A stretch of 64,000 bases of DNA from Gracilariopsis chorda (taxonomy: Eukaryota; Rhodophyta; Florideophyceae; Gracilariales; Gracilariaceae): NCBI GenBank assembly GCA_003194525.1, contig NBIV01000173.1:115028-179027 (forward strand). Direction: 5' to 3'. Shown here piece by piece: positions 1 to 9,522 of this stretch (its first letter is position 1; the number at the start of each line of letters is the position of its first letter). Below the pieces are notes generated by a model, which saw nothing but the letters and a program-made list of their open reading frames with translations, was not told the DNA's origin and ran no database searches. A program made the position numbers and the translations under genes.

Positions 1-199
1 TTCGTCGTTTGAAGTATGTATTCCTCCAGCAGCACCTCTAAAACACCCCTTCTCCTCAGACGAAAGTAAAGCAACAGGCAGAAACGACTTCTTTAGATCC
101 ATTATATGTCGCATATCTAGTAATACTCCTTTCTCGGGAGTAAAATGGCGTCAGCCTGAGGAGGCAGGTAGAGGGCGAAATAGAAACAACGGCAAAAAT

Positions 200-365
200 G
201 AAAAAGAGACAAAACGCATTCGTGCGCAGAGTAGTCTCAAACCTTGAGCAGAGTGCATGGCCAGCGCATTCTGCACAAGAGACGAGGGAGGAGTCGAACC
301 CACGATCACCGTTGCAGTAGCGCAGTGAGCATGGCCAGTGCCCACTGTGCTACCGCAGCGATATT
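200..365 (-). ncRNA. tRNA-like double-hairpin small RNA, left inverted copy
   Basis: Third copy of the element also found at 42863-43022 and 57203-57354, here on the minus strand. Read on minus it has an A-box-like TAGCACAGTGGG (352-341), a first hairpin whose arms pair around a CTGGCCATG loop, a B-box GGGTTCGACTC (301-291), a second hairpin closed by GCAGA/TCTGC around another TGGCCATGC, and T-runs at about 198-194 and 205-201 that would terminate RNA polymerase III. It lacks a proper cloverleaf, so it is tRNA-like rather than a tRNA. The transcript ends are estimated. Confidence 0.5.
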
Positions 366-514
366 CGCTTGGCCAACCCCCTCATTCCTCCATCTCTTAA
401 AGCATAACATCATAGCTGTAATTATCTGTAAGGAGTTACTACGTGTAATATGCGTGGCTGAGATAAGAGAGGGTGATGGCGATATTTTTATATGCAGCGC
501 CTGAAAAAACATAG

Positions 515-660
515 TGTGCGGAGATTGGGGAACCCTTCTCCGTTTCCTCGAAGAAATTGTGGTCCAGATGATACCCGCAGCTCCTTTTTCGTAAAGCAAA
601 CCAGAGTATTTTTCGTGTTCCATAATGCACCATGCCCTGTTTGGGGGAACCCTTCCACAC
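515..660. repeat. Degenerate GGGGAA/TTCCCC half-palindromes
   Basis: Two weak versions of the palindromic motif seen at 42.5, 49.65, 50.3 and 63.6 kb: GGGGAACCCTTC near 526-537 and GGGGGAACCCTTCC near 642-655. As in the right-hand units, they sit between a telomere-like array and the small RNA. The motif is decayed here, so the call rests mainly on context. Confidence 0.35.
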
Positions 661-699
661 CGTGGTACGAAAAAGCTCGCACAATAGCGCATCCCTGAG

Positions 700-1140
700 A
701 AAAACCCCCCAGAACCCTCTGAAACCCATTTGGAACCCATCTGTGCACAGAAACCTCAATGAAATGCCTCTATAGTAAACCTGAAACCCTAGAAATCCTG
801 AAACCTTTCGTTAAACCCACGGTAGACCTAAAATCCCACTGAAACACACTCGCTGTCCTAAAAACCACATGAAACCCCATCTAAGTCGTAAAACCGTGCC
901 AAATCCCTCTAATATTCTAAACTCCCTCCACAATCTATGAACTCCATGTGGAATCCAAATAAAATCCCATTAAAATCTTGAAAACCACAAAGCCTATAAA
1001 ATCCACCGCAGTCTTAAAGTCCTAAAATCCTCATCCTCCTTGAAATCCTAAACTCCAGCAACTCCCACCAAATTTCCAAGTCCAAGAAATCCTGTATCTC
1101 TATAGCTATAGATCAAAAAATCCTAAAACGTCCTATCATT
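700..1140 (-). repeat. Degenerate telomere-like array, C-rich orientation
   Basis: About 440 bp dominated by variants of CCTAAAACC, CCTGAAACC and AAATCC, the complement of the T(n)AGGG(G) repeat that ends the window. A TCTATAGCTATAG-type motif lies near its outer edge (about 1097-1109). The same motif, in the opposite orientation, sits at the start of the arrays at 41.98 kb and 56.68 kb, so this looks like the same kind of array inverted. There is no coding capacity worth calling. Confidence 0.55.
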
Positions 1141-1749
1141 CGACTGACCCAGAATTTCAGACACGATCTGTACTTCATCCGAGTCACTCCCCAAGTAGCG
1201 AGCTACCTTCACACTCCCCGTACCTTCCTCCGCAACAGACTTGGGAACAGTAATGGGCGTTAGCCCTTCAGATACAGCACCTGAATTGGCCCCAACGGAT
1301 GTTGAAGCTTCCGCTAAAACAGCGTTCGTGGCGGACATGCCCTGCGACGGATTAGCCACAACCCTTACCACCCCTACATCTTCCGTAGACTTACCACCCT
1401 AAACAGTACCCACAACCTACAAAGCGATGTACGCCTGCTTCGTGTGAGGCGCCATATTCTTAGAGGACGCAGCCCCGTCCCCTGATGGTCTTTCGAACGC
1501 TTGATGTGTTCTTCACACCAGTTCTTGTGAGCAGTAGGTGAGGGATAGTACCGTAGCCATCTATCCTCCATTCTCTTGGCGTTGTAACTTCTGAGCCGGG
1601 AAGCGGAATGGTTTTTCACAGACATGTATTGCGCGATACGGTAGGTAACCGTCGGCTTCACGGGGACCGTGTCGTCGAGCGAGTTCTTCGAGCAATCGCT
1701 GCAGAGCGCTCCTAACCTCGGCTGGTTGCGCCAAACGCCCCTGTTGCAC
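1123..1749 (-). pseudogene. Unrecognised gene remnant beside the telomere-like array
   Basis: Minus-strand open stretches (1749-1561, 1661-1374, 1371-1123) overlap in different frames and look like pieces of one decayed gene. The upstream piece is Arg/Lys-rich and contains W-rich text (WLRYYPSP, KNWCEEHIK); the last piece is Ser/Val/Glu-rich and runs into the array. I recognise no family. Its place immediately upstream of a telomere-like array mirrors the basic fragment at 41.69-41.97 kb, which may be chance. Confidence 0.25.
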
Positions 1750-2399
1750 GAGAAGAAGGCCTAGGGAGTCCTCATGGTCACATTAGGTTTAGGTCCCAAG
1801 CATAAATTCCATAAAAATCATTCCGGGTAGATGCTTCGGAGGGGCTTCGGTTTCTTTAAACGGGTATGGTTAGGCGTTCACCTTCTTCCCGGTTATGGTG
1901 ATTTTCTCACCTCAACCAAATCCTCCCCGGTTTTCGCACACGCAGACAATGGATGCTCGTGGAGAGTGCGGCGAAGCTCGCCTTCGGCCTCAAACACTGC
2001 AGGGATCCCAACACCATCCCCGTTCGCTAGAAGCAGAGACACTGACTCCCCTCGTATGATTGCTGATGACGACATGCTCGTGTGTAGAGTTCTTCCAGAA
2101 CGTAGACGCTTCATGATAGGCACAGACGTACGGTGGAATGTTTCGAGCAATGAAACGATAACGCCAAATGTGCATAGAACACGCTTCACTAACCCTTTAA
2201 CTTAAGCGGTAGCGGATGGACTCACGCGAACAGCTGAAACAACAGCTTAAGACGGCAAAGTACAACGGTTCTGACTATTCCCTCCCTTAATTTACGAGAC
2301 TCTTCTCGGAAGGGGCGCCAACCAAACTATTTTATCAATTCGAATGCGGGCTATTTTGAATACCCCTATTTTTCGAAATTTTGGAACTCTTTCCCATAA
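1750..2399. other. Stretch without a supported gene
   Basis: Opposed open frames overlap at 1831-2205 (+) and 2189-1893 (-). Neither has a recognisable motif or a copy elsewhere in the window. I see no repeat or RNA structure here. Confidence 0.3.
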
Positions 2400-3780
2400 T
2401 GGTGTATTGAGCGAGAGGTCTGGTCATGCACGACAGGAATGAGTTCCTGTCGTGCAAAACTGGTCCTGACGCTTGACACACCCCCCACCATAGGTAAAGC
2501 AAAAATTAAGGGGCGGGCGACGGTGCTTTAGACAAACCCACACTTATTACTCTACGTACACCACTGAAACGTATGTTCGCATTCCTTCAAATATTATTTC
2601 TGTTTTTTGGGCCACCAGCTGTGTCCAGTGACATACCAAGTCTTGCATGGCCGGGCCTGTTGCTGGACACAACCCCCCCCCCCCCCCCCCCCCATAATTA
2701 ATGCAAAAATAAAGCCGTGGGCGACGACGTTTGACACAAACCCAAACTTGTCAGTTTAAGTACCACTCTGACACGTATGTGCATGCGCCACGATCCATGC
2801 GCTTTCCCTGAAAAAACTATTTCAATTTTTTGGGCCACCAAGTGTGTCGAGCGACAAGCGCGGTCGTGCACGACAGGAATGAGTTCCTGTCGTGCACAAC
2901 TAGGCCTGTCGCTCGACGCACCCTCCCCCAAATAATTATGTGAAAACAAGGGCATGGCTTACACGGCTTGGCACAGGCACCCACGTGTGACAGTACGGAC
3001 ACCGCTCACACGTATTTGCAACGTCATGCCCCTTGCGCACTCCTTCAAAAACTATTTTCAATTTTTTGTTGGCCGCCAGCTGTGTCGAGTGACACGTGCG
3101 GTCATGCATGACAGGAATGAGTTCCTGTCATACACGGCCGAGCCTCTCGCTGGACACAACTCCCCCCTCGATAAGTAATCCAAAAATTAAGGCGCAGGCG
3201 ACGGCACTTGACACGAACCCACACGTGTTACTTTACATACACCACTGACACGTATGTACGCATTTCTTGAAATATTATATCTGTTTCTTGGGCCGCCACC
3301 TGTGTCGAGCGACAACCCTAGTCGTGCACAACTGGAATGAGTTTCTGTCGTGCGTGACTGGGCGTGTCGCTCGACAGATCCCACCCCTCCCCCCGAAATC
3401 AATGCAAATATAAAGGCGCGGGCAAAAGCACTTGGCACAGTCCCACGCATGTCAGTTTACGTACAACTATGAAACGTATGTACATGAGCCCCGCCTTTTG
3501 CGCACTGTTCTCATTTCATTCATATGTTTTGGGATCTGATTTGTGTCGAGTGCCACAGCCACTCTTGCACGACGGGAAGTTGTTCCTGCCAAGCACGCAC
3601 GGAGCTGTCGCTCGACAAAACCTGTTCTATCGATTTTCTAAAATATGGTATAAAATTGGGAGCGTTTCAAGGTTTTAAAACGTACACAGGGCACAGTATT
3701 TGTATTACAGCGGTCGTGCACGGCAGGAAATGGCTCCTCTTCGCCGATAACCGAGCTGTGGCTCGACATTACCAGGGAAC
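2400..3780. repeat. Satellite A: ~220-240 bp tandem repeat with nested palindromes
   Basis: Successive units begin near 2400, 2620, 2842, 3081, 3301, 3540 and a decayed one near 3705. Each has an AT-rich lead (TTTTTTGGGCCACCA), then an outer inverted repeat (GTGTCGAGCGACA ... TGTCGCTCGAC) enclosing an inner one (TGCACGACAGGAA, four-base loop TGAG, TTCCTGTCGTGCA). At 2427-2456 the inner arms are 13 bp and perfect; at 2866-2897 they reach about 14 bp. A run of about 22 C interrupts the unit near 2670-2692. Related isolated hairpins occur at 9.27, 12.75, 12.87 and 13.27 kb. The function is unknown; the arms could form cruciforms. Confidence 0.8.
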
Positions 3781-4173
3781 CGCTTACGCCAATACCTGTT
3801 CGTTTCGAATGAACTGGATTTCAAGGTATACCCTTTTATACCAGCTTTCGTCTCACCTCCGACAAAAACGACGCATTCTCTACTACCTCCTCCATCGATT
3901 CGATCTACATATCTCAACATGTCACAATATTCAAGCACAGTGTCCGCATGTTTGGACTTACGTGACAACTATGCCGCTGACCGTACACCGGAAGACCACC
4001 GAAGGGACGTGAAATAAAAGACCATTGCCGAGTTGGCTATAGCAACACGTGGTTCGTCACCGTCTGCCATGGAGTTATGAAAACAGACAATTGGTTCTTC
4101 CGATATATCAACTTTTGGAGACGCGCACGTATGAAGTGCCTTATCTAGCACGCATTCGCCCAACCACAACGCG

Positions 4174-4821
4174 TTGCAACAGGCCTTTCAAATCGCACGT
4201 TCCCTAGATCAGATGGCTAGTGAAGAAAATCGTTGTGTCAAGGACTACTACCACCTATGCCAGGCACGAAGGTTTCCCTTCAATATACGGTATTTACTTG
4301 CCAATATCGTTAGATCTTGTGTGGACGGAATGAGCTTGAGAAGAAAAGGGAGGGAGGAAGTCACTACCGAAGGAGTGACACGCTTTCATGTTCTTCTATA
4401 CCTGAGCATCTACGTTCTGTTAACTCGGCAAATTAAGGCTCTCTCGAAGAAGCTAAAACTCTCTGCTTCCACCGACGACCTATCACAACCTCAGGCGGTT
4501 CCTTTAAAGAATTTCGGGGATCAGAACTGCAATTGAATTGCATATTGCGTGCAACAAATTGTTCGTTCTTGGGACAACCTTGCCACATATCTTGGTTTCT
4601 ACGACACCGAGTATATGCTAAGCACGTGTTTATCCTTTGACTGTTCATCATTAGTTTTCAAATCTCTAACGACTCGCATTGAAATGTTCGTACCGCTCAG
4701 ACAGTCTCTCTCTCTTATGAGAGACATAATCCCCAGAACGACATCACCTGGGTTTGATACCCACGCCTACGGACTTCCGCAAGATGCTAACGATGGACTT
4801 AGAGCTCTGGCAGAAGAATGA
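4174..4821 (+). pseudogene. Unrecognised coding remnant upstream of methyltransferase copy 1
   Basis: Two plus-strand open stretches, 4174-4536 and 4549-4821, give helical, Leu/Arg-rich protein text (for example RFPFNIRYLLANIV and ARRF/CVKDYY segments). I cannot assign a domain. They lie directly upstream of, and on the same strand as, the methyltransferase-like remnant, so they may be the N-terminal part of the same ancestral gene or its neighbour in a mobile element. Confidence 0.3.
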
Positions 4822-4884
4822 CCCAGTGATATTTTTACGGTCATCTCTCACCTACACCTGTACGAAAAAGGAGTTGAACAATGG

Positions 4885-6190
4885 TTGCGACTACTAGAGG
4901 TCCTCCCAGATGTGAAGCGGGTTCAACTGGACCCACAGCATACCCGATATCGTTCGTATCCACAACGATTCAACCGGGTAAGTGAGAATCGTTGGGCTCG
5001 AATCCGAACAGCTAGCGCACAGGTACCTCCTATATGTTATGGCGAAGGAAAACCTTCAACGTTTCGCACGTTGGAAGTCGTTGACCTATTTACCACTCCG
5101 AACAATGAACTGGAACCAGACAGGCCTCCTGAGCAACATCTAAAACCAAAAGAGGCGGACAGCGAGGCTGCTCCAAACGTTCAGCCAACGTCTAACCTCC
5201 CTTACGACGTGGAAGGTACTGGTTTACTTCTGCCAGAAGATAATGTCAGTGGTACGGTTTGGAGTGCAACGGAAATAGTGGAGCGGGTGATGATGAAACA
5301 CTGTGCAATGTACTATATCCCCTAAGAAGAACTCCCTCCAGTCCACAAGACTCTCCCCTTCCCAGATTCTGTCCCGTGTGGAGATGCCCAGTGGGCTTTA
5401 TTGGTGGCTGCAAAGCTCGTTTACGCTGCGGCGGACAGAAGGAACAGTGAGTACGACTCGTTAACCGTGGCTGAAATGAAGGGCGTTGTGATTATTATCA
5501 CTAACGTTCTCCGCAAAGGAGGCCACTTCGTTCTATTCAGTTCTGATGAAATATTCCTTTGTTGGCGGAATTTGTTCAGAAATGAAATGGTGGAGGATGA
5601 GGACGGCAACGAATGACCAGTTTTTCAGGTGGATGCTTTCCCACTTCACTTCATCCGACGGTTAGGTAACATCACAGCCACACCTGAAAGAGCATCTGGA
5701 GAACTAATGACCAATGTGGAATACGCCGTTCACGAGGTAAAGGTTGGTGCATCCCGAGAACAGGAACAATTTCAAATGAATTACATGAATTTTAACCATG
5801 TATCCTCCACGGTTGCTGGTTATAAAACCGTTAAAAATAACGTACCGAGCTTGGATGTCAATGAGACTCTCATGTGATGTGAATTGAACCCAGGTGGCTA
5901 ATCGATGCGCGAAAGGGTCTGGGCTGAACAGAAACCAATTCGTCTTGCGAGGGAACTGATAGCGCAGTTCTTCAACCCGGGTGACACGGTCGTAGACCTC
6001 TTTGCTGGTACTTTTTTCACCCCCTTTCGTGTATGTATTTCAAGCATGTTGAAGGCCGTAAGTTTGTTGGGTGCGAAAAAGATCCGGCATGTTTCTACCA
6101 CGCAAAGCATGCTGCGATAAAATTCTTCTCAAGCCTCATTGCTGAAGACAACGCAAACGTCCCGGTAACTCAAGGGGTTTTGGACGGCGC
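4885..6190 (+). pseudogene. N4/N6 DNA methyltransferase pseudogene, copy 1
   Basis: The reading matches the copy at 33617-34955 segment by segment: the region before GGHFVLF, then VDAFPLHFIRRLGN, then AEYAVHEVKVGAS-type text, then the cofactor-binding motif VVDLFAGTFFT (5989-6021), and past a frameshift ACFYHAKHAA text. The order (catalytic motif first, FxGxG-type motif last) is that of beta-class amino-methyltransferases (N6_N4_Mtase family), which use S-adenosylmethionine to methylate adenine N6 or cytosine N4 in DNA. The DPPY position has decayed to unrelated residues. One frame holds from 4885 to about 6010 despite stops at 5323 (TAA), 5614 (TGA), 5875 (TGA) and 5899 (TAA); a frameshift follows inside or after the FAGT motif. 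It is clearly inactive. A RecQ remnant follows on the same strand. Confidence 0.7.
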
Positions 6191-6395
6191 TCGATTAATA
6201 AGCAACTAATTCCAGACCTGCACTTGCCCTTCAAAAGTTTGGACCCTACACAAACACTTTCCGCATTAACAGAGATTCCCACAACATATTATTTTTCATT
6301 GCGCATCCAAATGGAACGACAACCCATTTGCTTGCAAATATATCAACACAGAACTGTGTCAATGGCCGGCTCAGTATCAAGTCACTTTAAACCTC

Positions 6396-8990
6396 ATGGA
6401 TGCACTAGACTGGGAATGGTCTACGCAATGGCACACCTTTCTGGGAATCGAAAATCTTTTCCCAGCCCAGAACACAAAGAAGCAAACAGGCCCGAAACCC
6501 TTCGATAACTCTATCCTCTCAGAAGGTTCTGAAACCAGAGCAGATCCCGCTGCAAATCCACTTTCCATCCAGGACAGCAACCACTTTACTCTGACTGAAT
6601 CCAGTAAGAAGATATTCCCGTATATGTCGCCCGGGTCGAAGTCTGCAGAGCGACGAGAGCTGCTGAGAGGAGGTGCCGTGTGATATACTCCAGCTCCGAC
6701 AGTATAAGAACATTTAATACCAAGGTTTTTGGACGCCCTCAGGGAGGGGTTACGCAACGATACAGCTCTATTCAAATCGCATGCACAGTTTTTATAACCG
6801 CTGCCGTATGGGAAAAGAGAGACACAATGCTAGTTTTGATGCCCACGTCTTCTGGGAAAACGTTTTCAGTCTTACTACCGATTTACATGGAAAAAGGCGT
6901 TATGACATCTATCATCGTTGTTCCTCTAAAAGCCTTGGCGGCAGAAAACGTGCAGAGGGTTACACGATTCAGTGTAGAGTGCTCAACGACCCCACACCAT
7001 GACGGACGAGAAGAATTTGCAGATTTATACATACTATCGGTGGAAATGCTGGCTTTGGAAGCCTTCCATTCTTTATTTCAACACTTAGCACACCACCGGC
7101 GTCGTGCACGCATTGTACTTGAGGAGGTGCACTGCTATCTGATGTGGCAACAATTCCGTCCGCCACTGGCGCATATGCATGTGGGTCTAAACTATGTACC
7201 CGTTCAAGGTCCTCGAGTGCTGCTGAGTGCAACCCTTCCTCCTGCCGATAGACCATTACTACTATCCCAACTCCAAATTTCAGCTGCTGCCCTCTATCAC
7301 ACCTGCACTGCTCTAGACAATATATCATTCACCGTAACAGACCTCTCAACCACCGCAATCCCCCAAATTCTGAAGCGATACCGGACAGATACTGGCCTCT
7401 ACCGATCTACATTTTCTCAATTTATCTAGCGGGCACTACACGTCTCCGCAAACGATGTTTCCAACTTCTTACTCACAACGGACTACCGGGTGGTTCGAAT
7501 TATTCTCTTTTCCCTGACGAGATCAGACGCAGAATACTGCCACACTAACGTTACCCAACAGGATATAATGCTGTGGTCAGATACAAACCCCGATATAACC
7601 CTCACCCTCTTACTTTACCATGCAGGACTCGCAGACAACGACAAAACCAGCACATACCACAATTCAATATCCCCTCAGCCCTCACAAAGCGCAAATTGTT
7701 ACACCAGACAAGTCCTAATAGTGAGTTCCACAGCGGCGTTTGGAACCGGACTTGACGCACCTGATGTGCGTATCGTTTACAACTTGGGAGGTGTGGCAAG
7801 CTTAGTGGACCTCGCGCAGCAAGCCGGCAGAGCGGGTCGAGACAACAAACCTGCCAAGTGTGTCACAATATACTGCACCTCTTATTTCCAGAAGATAAGG
7901 GACTTGTTATGTACGACCAATAATCAACACAAGCCCGATATTAGCAGAATCTACTTAGACTCAATGGCTCAGAACCGATGGAATAGCTCCAAGGCGTGGA
8001 TGGAATCGGACACAGTTTGGCGGCGAAACGCATTGTACGGGTACGTTGATGGGACTCAACCCGGTATTTGCTTATTCAGCCCCCAGGTTCTCAACTGTGA
8101 TATGTGTAAGGAAAGCAATGGTTCCGGATCCTCCAACCCACATACCGACCCTACAAAGCCAGTTGAACAAGGCGGTATAAAAAACCAATTACATCGACGC
8201 CATCTATGAAAGACCACGTCAGAGTCATTGTAACACCCCCACCGAGACATCATGCTGAAGACGATGAAGAACTTGACTTTGAACTGCAACCGTTACTGAT
8301 GCTGCCTGACTTACACAGAGATGCGCATGAAGCAAGGTTGGGCACCGGTGAGCCCCAAAGAAATCCAACTCAGAAAATACTTGAAGAGGCCGGGGAAAAC
8401 TGCACGCCACCACAGTCATCGGCAAATGCCTTTCACGAGCTCGAACGTATGTCGCCACAGGTTCTCGTACACCACATCCAAGAGCTGGCACGACGTTTCA
8501 CCTCCGTTTGCATACCATGCTTGATGACCGAAAATCGTGTGGTTTCCAAAGATCAACATTCCTGTGCTTATGGAAAGGGAAGATGCTTCCATTGCTTCTC
8601 TTCTCTTCATTAAAATTCGCTCTGCGACGTGAAAACGGAGCACGTAGTACATATTACCATTGTCACATGGGGTACTACAAAGGGTTTAAAAGGCATGCTT
8701 CTCCAGCAACGTTTGGTACCAGGCACTGTGAGTTCATCGCACTTCGACAAGCTGCATGGGTGTTGTGGCGCAAATCTTCGGATATACAGCATAGCATCGC
8801 CGCTGCACCGTTTGACCCAAGCACCCACACTCGTTACAACAACCTGAAGATGGAGATCATGAAAACGGCAAACAAAGATAAGCACAGGGACTACCTATTC
8901 CATGCGTGGGTAACAGCCTCGGATTCTTGTTCGGTGCCCAACATCGCCCGCTACATCACTTGGTGCCGAGCAACGCATTCTATCATGTAA
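6396..8990 (+). pseudogene. RecQ-type helicase pseudogene (telomere-linked helicase type)
   Basis: Superfamily 2 motifs appear in order: LMPTSSGKTFSVLLP (Walker A/motif I, about 6838-6882), VVPLKALAAENVQR (Ia), VLEEVHCYLMWQQFRPPL (decayed DEAH box and RecQ helix), LLSATLPP (III), then VLIVSSTAAFGTGLDAPDVR (V) and QQAGRAGRD (VI, about 7816-7844). The text after the core keeps Cys/His pairs (CIPCL, CFHCF, YYHCHMGYYKG) resembling C-terminal regions of RecQ helicases linked to fungal telomeres. The helicase core stays in one frame from 6680 to 8209 with a single TAG at 7427; frameshifts separate the N-terminal piece (6396-6683), the piece from 8206 and the last piece (from about 8600). Such enzymes unwind DNA 3' to 5'. 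DEAH is altered to EEVH, so even the intact frame would probably be inactive. Confidence 0.85.
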
Positions 8991-9199
8991 TATATATACG
9001 TTATAAATTCACCCGTTATGGCCCTATGTGCATCCACCCACTTGCGTTTCGCGCAAGCTTCCCACGTATACAGAGAGCACAGAACGCCTATCCCGCCCTA
9101 CAAGGACAATGCGCATCGTTCCACAAGAGCAGTGGCTTAACGTCGTCGCAAGGCAAATGTTTCGCTTGGCGCAACCTGCGTGGTCCTTGCAAGAGTGAT

Positions 9200-9360
9200 T
9201 GCAAAACGTGAACGGGTCCCAGTCGAGACAACAAACTCGTGTCGCTCCACAGAAGTCGCACTGTGCCCGGATGCCACTGTGCTCCCACGACAGGAACTGG
9301 TTCCTGTCGTGCAAACACACTCGTGTCGCTCGACACATCACGTGTTCTGCAGAGCCAAAT
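9200..9360. repeat. Isolated satellite A hairpin
   Basis: One inner hairpin, CACGACAGGAA / TTCCTGTCGTG (about 9278-9310), is flanked by GTGTCGCTC fragments of the outer arms. It is a stray copy of the 2.4-3.8 kb satellite between two helicase remnants. Confidence 0.65.
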
Positions 9361-9522
9361 TATTGCTCTCAAAGTAAATCAAAATCTTGTAATGAAAACC
9401 CTTTACATCTGAGTCTCTAAAAATGTCTTGTCACCACGGAGCGCCTGTGCCAAACGCCCACACGTGTAACTTCGTCACCTCACTCTTGGAAGGTCACAAC
9501 CGCTTTTTCACAACAGTAACAC

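Noticed and set aside
2671-2692. Long poly-C runs (also 12462-12477) as regulatory elements
   Set aside because: They sit inside satellite-derived sequence and show no other signal; they are most likely slippage products.
4885-8990. Spliced genes with introns instead of pseudogenes
   Set aside because: Stops fall inside conserved domain blocks without missing or extra sequence, and frameshifts occur within motifs, so introns would not explain them.
6396-8990. A Helitron helicase
   Set aside because: Motifs are of RecQ type (LSATLPP, FGTGLDAPDVR, QQAGRAGRD), not Pif1, and there is no HUH nuclease nearby.
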